Shown one piece after another: positions 17,243 through 23,824 of a DNA stretch of 36,366 nucleotides. The stretch is from an uncultured Anaerolineae bacterium (GTDB taxonomy: Bacteria; Chloroflexota; Anaerolineae; Anaerolineales; Villigracilaceae): positions 1-36,366 of the forward strand of contig CAIMZS010000519.1 in the NCBI GenBank assembly GCA_903846015.1, written 5' to 3'. The notes under the pieces are model-generated. The model was not told the DNA's origin and did not search any database. It saw only the letters and a list, made by a program, of their open reading frames with translations. Each line of letters starts with the position of its first letter. Position 1 is the first letter of the stretch. Made by a program: the position numbers and the translations under genes.

Positions 17243-19153
17243 TTACAACGCTTTTGGGGTGACAAAAGCCAACCAACGACCGTTCCCAGCATTCCTTTGT
17301 GCCCGCAAACGGCTGCGCTCGATCTCTGACAGATTGTCATCCGCCACCCGGGCAACCTGCTCGGCATCCAATGCCGCTTGTAATTGGGCAACATCCACAT
17401 AGGGATTATCCTTTCGCGCCGAAAGTTCCGTCCTTAGTTGCTCTTCGGCTGCTTTGTGTATGCTTACCGATCCCCGAATCATAGCAGGATCTTCCTTCAC
17501 TTTTTGCCAACGCAGATGATCGGGTAGAATTCCTTGCATGGCGGTGCGATAGAGGTAACGCTTCCAGCCGTTCTTGAAAAAGAGATAATCTGGAATACTC
17601 AGGGCAAACTCCACGATGCGCCGGTCAAGCAGGGGAAAAACGTAACTGATGCCAAGCGTAGCACCGTGACTCGCCCAGGATTCCATGCGATAACTGAGGT
17701 GACCATAATTTAATAAAGCGATCTGAGTGTTCCTTACGCCAGGAAGCTTATGCGCATCTGTCGTGGGCATTGACTTTACACCCAACAGGGATGCGGCAAA
17801 TTCAGGACGCAGATAACCCGACAGAGGCGGCGGAGGTGGGTAATCCTTGGGCCGAAGACGTTTCAAGATGGGAATCGGCAGCAACGGGAGCAGGCCATCG
17901 AAAATCCATTGTCTCCAAACCACGCCGCCATGCAATTGGACACGCAAGCTAATCTCACGCTGCAAGGTCAACCAGCGCCCGCGCATCAGCAGATCGGGAA
18001 AGTAACCACGTCCGTTGAAGGTCACAAGCTCGTCGCCACCCCAACCTGAGAGCAGGGTGCGAATTCCCAAGTGCGCGGCTTCTTCACTGGCAGCCAGTTC
18101 AGCTAGCAGGGTAGTAGTAGGCTGCAGGGTGATATCGCGGCGAGCGTGGGCCAGAACGTGGTCCGGGCGAAGATTTGTATAACAAACGGTCATGCCCTCG
18201 GCGGCGCGTACCTCCTCCACCAGTTTGCGCTCATCATTTGGGAGCAAATCCGCTGGATCGTTGGGCAAGGGCGGAGCCCACGAGAAACCGGTAAACGAAC
18301 GGGCCTCTTTTTGTAAAATGCGATGCGCCAGTACGGCGACACTTGTAGAATCCAGCCCGCCCGTAATGTGCGCGCCGATTGGGTAGGAACTCGCGACCCG
18401 GCAAGCCACAGCTTCGTGTAAGAGGGCGAGTAGTTCTTCCACGTAGTCGCTTTCGTGCGCATAGCGCCGTTCAGGAGTTTGACCCGGCTGCCAGTAAGAC
18501 CAGAGTCTCAAACCGTTTTTGTCCAGCGTCAGAGCATGAGCAGGTGGAAGTTTTTCAATAGCCTGGTAATAAGTGTGCTCCGGGCGCACGACCTGGCGCA
18601 CTGTCGTCTGCAAGGCAACAACGACAAATGGTAGGTCGAGTTCCATCGGCACATCAGGGTGGCTGGCCATCGCCAACAAGTCACTTGCAAAAACCATGCG
18701 GCCCGAAACGTGGTAATAATAAAAGGGCCGTGTGCCAATGAAGTCACGCGCGCAGAACAGCCGCGCATTGGCTTCGTCCCACAACGCAAAAGCGAAATCG
18801 CCCAATAAGTGAGAGGCGCAGTCTGTGCCCCACTTTTGGTAGGCGTGCAAAATCAGATCGGAATCATCAAGGGCAGCGCCTTCCGCGGCAGTCATCCCAA
18901 ATGCGATGTACAGTTCACGGCGGTTGTCAAGACGCACATCTGCGATGATGGTGGGACCGCCATCAATTGGGAGCGCAGCGGAATGTTCGCCTCTGGAATG
19001 AATGCCAAAAACACCGCCCGACAATTCTCGCAGTAAGTGGGAATCCCAAGGGTAACTCCCGAGCGCCGCCATCATGCAGGCAACCTTCTGCTTTTCGGCA
19101 TCAACCTGTTCGCGTGTATTAGCTGGATTAATACTGCCGTAGATCATCCGCAT
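17243..19153 (-). CDS. Asparagine-synthetase-like lasso cyclase (C protein)
   Basis: A 636-residue homologue of asparagine synthetase B. In lasso pathways this enzyme adenylates an Asp/Glu side chain of the core and closes the macrolactam on the N-terminal amine. The N-terminal amidotransferase-like domain (1-200) keeps VRLDNRREL and LGDFAFALWDE but starts MRMIYGS, so it lacks the Cys2 needed to hydrolyse glutamine, as expected for a cyclase. The PPi-loop is TGGLDST (264-270), a variant of SGGxDS. LLSGWGGDEL lies in the synthetase part. AAGGA precedes the ATG. The gap of 153 bases to B1 contains the 65-bp hairpin repeat. Confidence 0.9.
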   Translation of the reverse strand: MRMIYGSINPANTREQVDAEKQKVACMMAALGSYPWDSHLLRELSGGVFGIHSRGEHSAALPIDGGPTIIADVRLDNRRELYIAFGMTAAEGAALDDSDLILHAYQKWGTDCASHLLGDFAFALWDEANARLFCARDFIGTRPFYYYHVSGRMVFASDLLAMASHPDVPMELDLPFVVVALQTTVRQVVRPEHTYYQAIEKLPPAHALTLDKNGLRLWSYWQPGQTPERRYAHESDYVEELLALLHEAVACRVASSYPIGAHITGGLDSTSVAVLAHRILQKEARSFTGFSWAPPLPNDPADLLPNDERKLVEEVRAAEGMTVCYTNLRPDHVLAHARRDITLQPTTTLLAELAASEEAAHLGIRTLLSGWGGDELVTFNGRGYFPDLLMRGRWLTLQREISLRVQLHGGVVWRQWIFDGLLPLLPIPILKRLRPKDYPPPPPLSGYLRPEFAASLLGVKSMPTTDAHKLPGVRNTQIALLNYGHLSYRMESWASHGATLGISYVFPLLDRRIVEFALSIPDYLFFKNGWKRYLYRTAMQGILPDHLRWQKVKEDPAMIRGSVSIHKAAEEQLRTELSARKDNPYVDVAQLQAALDAEQVARVADDNLSEIERSRLRAQRNAGNGRWLAFVTPKAL

Positions 19154-19180
19154 GACAATAATTCCTTGATTTTGCCCGTG

Positions 19181-19245
19181 GCCGTGCTAGCGATAGTCCC
19201 GGCTCCCGCACGGGGCACCGGCACTATCGCAGAACCGGGTACCAT
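19181..19245 (+). repeat. 65-bp hairpin repeat, copy 1
   Basis: Identical at 64 of 65 positions to 22349-22413, in the same orientation; the single change is at its 27th base. Internally GCGATAGT pairs with ACTATCGC, with a C-C mismatch and then CCGG paired with CCGG around a CCCGCACGGGG loop, and it ends in GGTACC. It sits between B1 and the cyclase in the minus-strand operon, so it would also form an intercistronic hairpin in the mRNA. Confidence 0.92.
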
Positions 19246-19306
19246 AGATTGAAGGCGGAAAAACCATTTGTATGACGGGATGGTCCCAGTTTCTGCATGG
19301 GATCGA

Positions 19307-19612
19307 TTATTTTGAGGCAAATCCGTCCAGCACACGGATCAATTCATCGTTCAACATTTCGTTTACAAACGCCAGGGTTTCGCGTTCACAAGTTTCCTGG
19401 TCAACGTCATACTGGGTACGCAAGCGAACGCACACTGCAGCGATGGGGCAAGGCTCAACCAGTTGACTCCAAATTTCTTTAGCGGTTTCCGCCATGCCAT
19501 AGTAGGAGCCGCGTTCGATATTCAACATAACCAATTCAGTCGCGCTTAGTTCCGATGTCATCAGATCAGTGCGGCGAGCGATGACGGTATCGAGGGTAAT
19601 TGCTTCATTCAT
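19307..19612 (-). CDS. PqqD-like RiPP recognition element (lasso B1)
   Basis: A 101-residue PqqD-family winged-helix protein that binds the leader of a RiPP precursor and presents it to B2 and the cyclase. It has the family's N-terminal beta strand (DTVIARRTDLMTSEL), the LNIERGSYYGM turn, TAKEIWSQL, and the C-terminal helix block (CERETLAFVNEMLNDELIRV). The start is set at 19612 (MNEAITLD), with GTGGAG about nine bases upstream; an in-frame ATG at 19705 has no ribosome site. It is the first recognisable gene of the minus-strand cluster and is preceded by a promoter at 19811-19839. Confidence 0.9.
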   Translation of the reverse strand: MNEAITLDTVIARRTDLMTSELSATELVMLNIERGSYYGMAETAKEIWSQLVEPCPIAAVCVRLRTQYDVDQETCERETLAFVNEMLNDELIRVLDGFASK

Positions 19613-19742
19613 GCCAGGTTGCTCCACGATGCAAATGATCGAGTAATTTTTGTTGCGATATGACCACAGATTGACCATGCTGACCAGGAATACAAAAATG
19701 CGCATGAGAAAATCAAGAACATAAGCAATCCCATGCTCCGTG

Positions 19743-19782
19743 GCCGTGCTAGAACCGGCACTATCGCAGGAACCGGGAGTAC
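19743..19782 (+). repeat. Deleted copy of the 65-bp repeat
   Basis: GCCGTGCTAG is joined directly to the right half of the repeat (ACCGGCACTATCGCAG, one extra G, then AACCGGG), as if the central 26 or so bases had been lost. A shorter match, CGGGCACTATCGCAG, lies at 19927-19941. Confidence 0.7.
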
Positions 19783-19810
19783 AGGTTTATTTTTCCCGAT
19801 TTTACATATA

Positions 19811-19839
19811 ATTATAAAGTAGTAAAGCCGTCTTCGCAA
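19811..19839 (-). promoter_or_regulatory. Probable promoter of the lasso-type operon
   Basis: On the minus strand: TTGCGA (19839-19834), a 17-bp spacer, then a perfect TATAAT (19816-19811). Transcription would start near 19804, giving a leader of about 190 bases before the B1 ATG that includes the deleted repeat copy. No other promoter as good is visible upstream. Confidence 0.65.
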
Positions 19840-19844
19840 TGCAA

Positions 19845-20055
19845 GACGTTATCAACGTCACGGCTTTCTTAAAGTCACGACTTCAAATTCTTTATTCACA
19901 GATCACAGATTACGGCCCTGCGAAAACGGGCACTATCGCAGATTTTCAAGAGCATTTTAAGGTCAAAAGCAAGAAAATACTCAGGCATCACGGTAAAAGT
20001 ACGTTTTGCATTGTGATGCAATGACTTTAAGAAAGTCCTGTTGTCAACGTGTCAG
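19845..20055. repeat. Inverted-repeat-bounded segment (MITE-like)
   Basis: CTTTCTTAAAGTCA (19864-19877) recurs as its reverse complement at 20022-20035, and the similarity extends imperfectly outward over about 30 bases on each side to GACGTTATCAACGTC and GTTGTCAACGTG. Each arm also forms local hairpins (GACGTT-ATC-AACGTC at 19845-19859, TTGCAT-TGTG-ATGCAA at 20006-20021, GACTTT-AAG-AAAGTC at 20023-20037). No transposase or target duplication was identified. Confidence 0.5.
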
Positions 20056-20119
20056 GAATGGATATCAAAAAAAGGATAAACATGCCAGCGCTCTTTTGGA
20101 GATGCATGGAAATTGTATT

Positions 20120-20145
20120 GTTTAACCCTTTAAACGCGGTTAAAC
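20120..20145. promoter_or_regulatory. Operator-like inverted repeat upstream of rtcB
   Basis: GTTTAACC (20120-20127) and GGTTAAAC (20138-20145) form a perfect 8-bp inverted repeat with a 10-bp spacer. The arms are 18 bp apart centre to centre, which suits a dimeric regulator. It lies 130 bases before the rtcB ATG. Function is inferred only from position and symmetry. Confidence 0.35.
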
Positions 20146-20203
20146 TTTTAAGTAGATTGACCTAAAAGTATTGTGAGGCTGCTGCAGAGTTCTTCCATGC
20201 CCG

Positions 20204-20220
20204 CGCAGAACCGGGTACCA
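20204..20220 (+). repeat. 17-bp fragment of the 65-bp repeat
   Basis: CGCAGAACCGGGTACCA is identical to the right end of the repeat copies at 19181 and 22349. It is followed by the palindrome AGCGATCGCT and lies about 55 bases upstream of rtcB. Confidence 0.65.
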
Positions 20221-20275
20221 AGCGATCGCTACGGACTTTGCAAAAAAACAAGTTTTTTAGACAGGGAATAACACT

Positions 20276-21451
20276 ATGAAAGCAATTGATGGAATACCAA
20301 TCTGGGGCGATCCGATCGATGAATCTGCGCTTACGCAGATCAAGAACTGCGCACGCAGCGCAGATGCGGCAGCATTGATGGCTGACCACCATAAAGGCTA
20401 TTCCGTCCCAATCGGCGGGGTGTTAGCTTACAGCGAACACATCAGCCCATCGGGAGTAGGTTTTGACATTGCATGCGGAAACAAGGCGGTTTTAACCAAT
20501 ATCCCGGCTGTCGATATATGCGAAAATATCGACAGGATCATGGATCAGATATGGGATACACTATCCTTTGGAATCGGGCAGCACAATAATACCCGCGTGG
20601 AGCATGCATTATTTGACGACCCCACCTGGAAACTACGGGCGATGGCTCCACTCAAACAGGTTGCGCGCGAACAACTTGGCACGATCGGCTCTGGAAACCA
20701 TTATGTTGACCTGCTGGAAGATGAGCAGGGCCGTACCTGGATCGGTGTGCACTTTGGTTCGCGCGGGTTGGGACACAAAACAGCCAGCTATTTTTTGGAG
20801 GCTGGCGGAGCAAAGGACGGCATGGATGTGGATCCACTGCTGCTATCGGTGAGCTCAACCCTGGGGTCGGAATACCTGGCTTGTATGGAATTGGCCGGGC
20901 GTTACGCCTATGCCGGGCGAGACTGGGTCTGCGCCAAGGTGGCGCATTTGTTAGGAGCAAAAATTCTGGATGAAGTGCACAACCATCATAACTATGCCTG
21001 GCGCGAACGCCACAACGGGCAGGATTTGTGGGTCGTGCGCAAGGGCGCCACGCCAGCCTTCCCCGGGCAACGCGGATTTGTGGGCGGATCAATGGGTGAC
21101 ATCTCGGTGATCATCGAGGGTGTCGATTCGGAAGAGTCGAAAACAGCTCTGTATTCAACCGTTCACGGGGCTGGTCGTGTGATGAGCCGCACCGCCGCGC
21201 GTGGAAAAATCAATCGCAAGACCGGGCAGATCATCACCCCGGGGGCAATCTCGCGTGATATGATGATGACATGGGTGCGCGGACAGAATGTCGAATTACG
21301 CGGCGCAGGCACCGACGAAGCGCCACAATGCTACAAACGGCTTCCGCAGGTCTTAAAACACCATCAGGCCACTATCCGCATCCTGCACACACTCAAGCCG
21401 ATCGGCGTCGCGATGGCCGGAGAACATGAGATCGACCCTTATAAAGACTGA
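20276..21451 (+). CDS. rtcB: RNA-splicing ligase RtcB
   Basis: A 391-residue Mn/GTP-dependent RNA ligase that joins 2',3'-cyclic phosphate ends to 5'-OH ends in RNA repair or tRNA maturation. Motifs: DHHKGYSVPIGGV (37-49), GVGFDIACGN with metal-binding Cys67, GTIGSGNHYVDL, VHFGSRGLGH with His159, the HNHHNYAW metal site (236-242), QRGFVGGSMGD, and VHGAGRVMSR with His297 as the GMP-accepting residue. It ends EHEIDPYKD. The length is at the short end of the bacterial family. The ribosome site (AGGGAA) is modest. It heads a plus-strand unit with a zinc-ribbon protein and a HAD hydrolase. No archease or RtcA is adjacent. Confidence 0.96.
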   Translation: MKAIDGIPIWGDPIDESALTQIKNCARSADAAALMADHHKGYSVPIGGVLAYSEHISPSGVGFDIACGNKAVLTNIPAVDICENIDRIMDQIWDTLSFGIGQHNNTRVEHALFDDPTWKLRAMAPLKQVAREQLGTIGSGNHYVDLLEDEQGRTWIGVHFGSRGLGHKTASYFLEAGGAKDGMDVDPLLLSVSSTLGSEYLACMELAGRYAYAGRDWVCAKVAHLLGAKILDEVHNHHNYAWRERHNGQDLWVVRKGATPAFPGQRGFVGGSMGDISVIIEGVDSEESKTALYSTVHGAGRVMSRTAARGKINRKTGQIITPGAISRDMMMTWVRGQNVELRGAGTDEAPQCYKRLPQVLKHHQATIRILHTLKPIGVAMAGEHEIDPYKD

Positions 21452-21512
21452 CAAATCCAGACCGTAAAACCACCTGAAACCTGTCAAAAAAAGATGAATC
21501 AAGGAGATTCCT

Positions 21513-21707
21513 ATGCAACTAAAATGCTCGTTCTGTTCCATGCCATTTGCCCTCAATAACGAACAGGTCGCCGATGCAATTGAAATTTTCAAGAAAGACA
21601 GCCATGCACATTACGATGCGCACTGCCCCAAGTGCCGGCGCTCAACCAAGTTGGCAAAGAAGGCTTTTGAACTCAACCCGACTTACAAGAAAATGCTCGA
21701 AGCCTAG
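21513..21707 (+). CDS. Small zinc-ribbon protein
   Basis: A 64-residue protein with two Cys pairs (CSFC at 5-8 and CPKC at about 38-41) around a helical middle, and a Lys-rich C-terminal helix (TKLAKKAFELNP). This fits a single zinc ribbon that might bind nucleic acid or protein; no named family is recognised. AAGGAG lies six bases before the ATG. It sits 61 bp after rtcB and 12 bp before the HAD gene, so it is likely co-transcribed with both. Confidence 0.85.
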   Translation: MQLKCSFCSMPFALNNEQVADAIEIFKKDSHAHYDAHCPKCRRSTKLAKKAFELNPTYKKMLEA

Positions 21708-21719
21708 GTCATTTCCGTT

Positions 21720-22322
21720 ATGACCATCACAGCGATCTACTTCGATCTGGGCGGTGTGATCGTACGCACCGGTGATAAAACATCGCGTGCTGCGCTGGCA
21801 GCCGAATTCGGCATGAGTTACTCTGAAATGGACAACTTCGTCTTCGGCAGCGCAACCGCCAGACAGGCATCAACCGGAAAAATAAGCGAAGAACAACATT
21901 GGCTGGATGTCGCCCGCCGTCTGAACAGACCGGAAAGCGAAATGCCGCGCATCCGCGCGGAGTTTTTCCGGGGCGATGGGATTGATTTTGACATTGTTGA
22001 AATGCTGCGCTCGCTGCGCAAAACCCACAAAACAGGGCTGATCAGCAATGCCTGGGATGATCTGCGCCGCTGGATTATCAGCCAAAAGTTTGACGATGCC
22101 TTTGATCACATGATCATCTCTGCCGAAGTGGGCATGGCAAAACCGGACCCACGCATCTACCATTATGCGCTGGAAAAACTTGGCGTGCAGGCCGAACAGG
22201 CCATTTTCGTTGACGATGTGGAGATTAATATCACTGCCTGCCAGGCGCTGGGGATGCACGGGATACTCTTCCGCACACCCGGACAGGCTATAGCAGAAAT
22301 TAAACAATTATTACTGGCATAA
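21720..22322 (+). CDS. HAD-superfamily hydrolase (subclass IA)
   Basis: A 200-residue haloacid dehalogenase-like phosphatase. Motif I is FDLGGVIV, with the nucleophile Asp; the usual second Asp is Gly, as in the YihX-like group. Motif II is LISNAWDD, motif III the Lys in EVGMAKPDPRIYHYAL, and motif IV IFVDDVEINI. A helical cap lies between motifs I and II. The substrate is likely a small phosphorylated metabolite such as a sugar phosphate. It begins 12 bp after the zinc-ribbon gene and is followed within 27 bp by a copy of the 65-bp repeat. Confidence 0.92.
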   Translation: MTITAIYFDLGGVIVRTGDKTSRAALAAEFGMSYSEMDNFVFGSATARQASTGKISEEQHWLDVARRLNRPESEMPRIRAEFFRGDGIDFDIVEMLRSLRKTHKTGLISNAWDDLRRWIISQKFDDAFDHMIISAEVGMAKPDPRIYHYALEKLGVQAEQAIFVDDVEINITACQALGMHGILFRTPGQAIAEIKQLLLA

Positions 22323-22348
22323 CCTGTCGCCATCCAAGCGTGCCCGAA

Positions 22349-22413
22349 GCCGTGCTAGCGATAGTCCCGGCTCCGGCACGGGGCACCGGCACTATCGCAG
22401 AACCGGGTACCAT
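22349..22413 (+). repeat. 65-bp hairpin repeat, copy 2
   Basis: Same element as at 19181-19245 with one substitution (CTCCGGCAC instead of CTCCCGCAC). It lies between the HAD hydrolase stop and the acetyltransferase start and ends 23 bases before that ATG. In the mRNA it would form a hairpin of about 13 bp with one mismatch. Confidence 0.92.
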
Positions 22414-22436
22414 GGTTGAAATAAGCAGGAGCTAAA

Positions 22437-23789
22437 ATGATGGATATCAAGAAAAACACCCTTATCCGCGATCTGGGCAACGGATTGGTTTTGCGCTGCT
22501 CCAACCCCGAGGATGCTGAAAAAATTTTTGAATTCAATGCTCTTATTCATGGGGATGATGGCCCGGATGAACGCATCGGCCAATGGGCACGCGACCTGCT
22601 GGAAAAACCCCACCCCACCTTTGGCGTCAATGATTTCACCATTGTGGAAGAGCAGTCCACCGGTCGGATCGTTTCATCACTGAACCTTATCTCTCAAACC
22701 TGGAGCTATGACGGAATTCCGTTCAAGGTGGGCCGCCCTGAACTGGTTGGCACATTGCCTGAATTTCGCAATCGCGGTCTGGTGCGCATCCAAATGAATG
22801 AAGTCCATCGCTGGAGTCTTGAACGGGGGCAACTTGTTCAGGCCATTACGGGTATTCCAAATTATTACCGTATGTTCGGCTATGAAATGTGCGTGGATTT
22901 GGATGGTTCCCGTTCCGGTTTTGAGATGAACCTACCCAAACTTCCTGAAACAGGCGCTGGTAGCACAGGAATGGAGCCGTTTGACTTGCGCCCCGCCAGC
23001 GAAGCCGACATCCCCTTTATAAGCGAGGTTTACCAGTATGCTTCCCGGCGCAGCTTGCTTTCTACCGTGCGCGATGATGCCATGTGGCAATTGGAATTGA
23101 ATGGACGGAGTCCTAACAGCATTGCGAGGCAAATCTGGCACATCATCGAGCGCTGCTCAGATGGTGAACCTGTTGGAATTCTGGCACATCCGTTGTTTTC
23201 GTGGGGAGTTGCTTGCCCAGCACAGATGTATGAATTGAAAGCAGGCATTTCTTGGGCAGAAGTAACGCCCTGCGTGGTACGCTGGTTGTGGAATCTGGGC
23301 GAAAGAGTGTGCGCAAATGAGGGTAAGACACGCTCTGCCTTCACGTTTGCGTTGGGAAGCGATCACCCGGTCTATGAAATCATGCGTGACAACCTGCCCA
23401 GGGTACGCAAACCGTATACCTGGTATATGCGCGTTGCAGACCTGACCAGTTTTATCTGGCACATCACACCCGTGTTAGAGACGCGATTGGAAAATTCGCT
23501 AATCCCGAGGCACAGCGGTGAGATTAAAATCAATTTTTACCGCGATGGACTGCGGCTGGCGTTTAAAGACGGCAAATTGGTAACCATTGAAAATTGGCAG
23601 CCTGACTCAAAAAATGAAGGCGATATTGCCTTTCCAGACCAGGTCTTTTTACAGGCGCTTTTCGGTCACCGCAGCCTGGATGAACTTAAACATGCGTATG
23701 CCGATTGCAGGTGGAACCAGGATGAAGCGCGGGTACTGGTGAACACTCTGTTCCCTCGCAAGGTTTCACAGTTTATGTGTATTTCTTGA
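22437..23789 (+). CDS. Eis-like GNAT family N-acetyltransferase
   Basis: A 450-residue protein. The N-terminal part (about 15-170) is a GNAT acetyltransferase: NPEDAEKIFEFN, a beta-bulge strand FTIVEEQSTGRIVSSL, the acetyl-CoA loop LVGTLPEFRNRGLVR, then ITGIPNYYRMFGYEM. The long remainder fits the second GNAT/SCP-2-like domain of the Eis type (MYELKAGISW in the middle, LRLAFKDGKLVTI and PDQVFLQALFGHRS at the end). It probably acetylates an amine on a small molecule or antibiotic. The ATG at 22437 follows AGGAG; the next codon is also ATG. Monocistronic or co-transcribed with the MFS gene 35 bp downstream. Confidence 0.87.
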   Translation: MMDIKKNTLIRDLGNGLVLRCSNPEDAEKIFEFNALIHGDDGPDERIGQWARDLLEKPHPTFGVNDFTIVEEQSTGRIVSSLNLISQTWSYDGIPFKVGRPELVGTLPEFRNRGLVRIQMNEVHRWSLERGQLVQAITGIPNYYRMFGYEMCVDLDGSRSGFEMNLPKLPETGAGSTGMEPFDLRPASEADIPFISEVYQYASRRSLLSTVRDDAMWQLELNGRSPNSIARQIWHIIERCSDGEPVGILAHPLFSWGVACPAQMYELKAGISWAEVTPCVVRWLWNLGERVCANEGKTRSAFTFALGSDHPVYEIMRDNLPRVRKPYTWYMRVADLTSFIWHITPVLETRLENSLIPRHSGEIKINFYRDGLRLAFKDGKLVTIENWQPDSKNEGDIAFPDQVFLQALFGHRSLDELKHAYADCRWNQDEARVLVNTLFPRKVSQFMCIS

Positions 23790-23824
23790 CTGTTCCAGTC
23801 TCTGCTCGATACCGATGGTGACTC

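Larger units (their letters stand above)
19613..20275. other. Repeat-rich divergent region between B1 and rtcB
   Basis: The 663 bases separate the minus-strand lasso-type operon from plus-strand rtcB. I find a minus-strand promoter, partial copies of the 65-bp repeat (19743-19782, 19927-19941, 20204-20220), a pair of inverted arms near 19845-20055 and an operator-like inverted repeat at 20120-20145. The short frames are unconvincing: a 41-codon minus-strand frame (19610-19735) whose stop overlaps the B1 start, and a 61-codon plus-strand frame (19839-20024). No acceptable lasso precursor was found. Confidence 0.75.

Noticed and set aside
19224-19298. 24-codon minus-strand frame between B1 and the cyclase, considered as lasso precursor
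   Set aside because: It has no acidic residue and no ribosome site, and it runs into the 65-bp repeat.
19144-19335. 63-codon minus-strand frame between cyclase and B1
   Set aside because: Most of it is translation of the 65-bp repeat, and it overlaps both neighbours.
19610-19735. 41-codon minus-strand frame whose stop overlaps the B1 start, considered as lasso precursor
   Set aside because: It has no Asp or Glu to form the macrolactam, a hydrophobic composition unlike precursors, and no ribosome site before its ATG.
19839-20024. 61-codon plus-strand frame, considered as a small gene or precursor
   Set aside because: It lies across the inverted-repeat segment, has no ribosome site, opposes the operon, and lacks a leader/core pattern.
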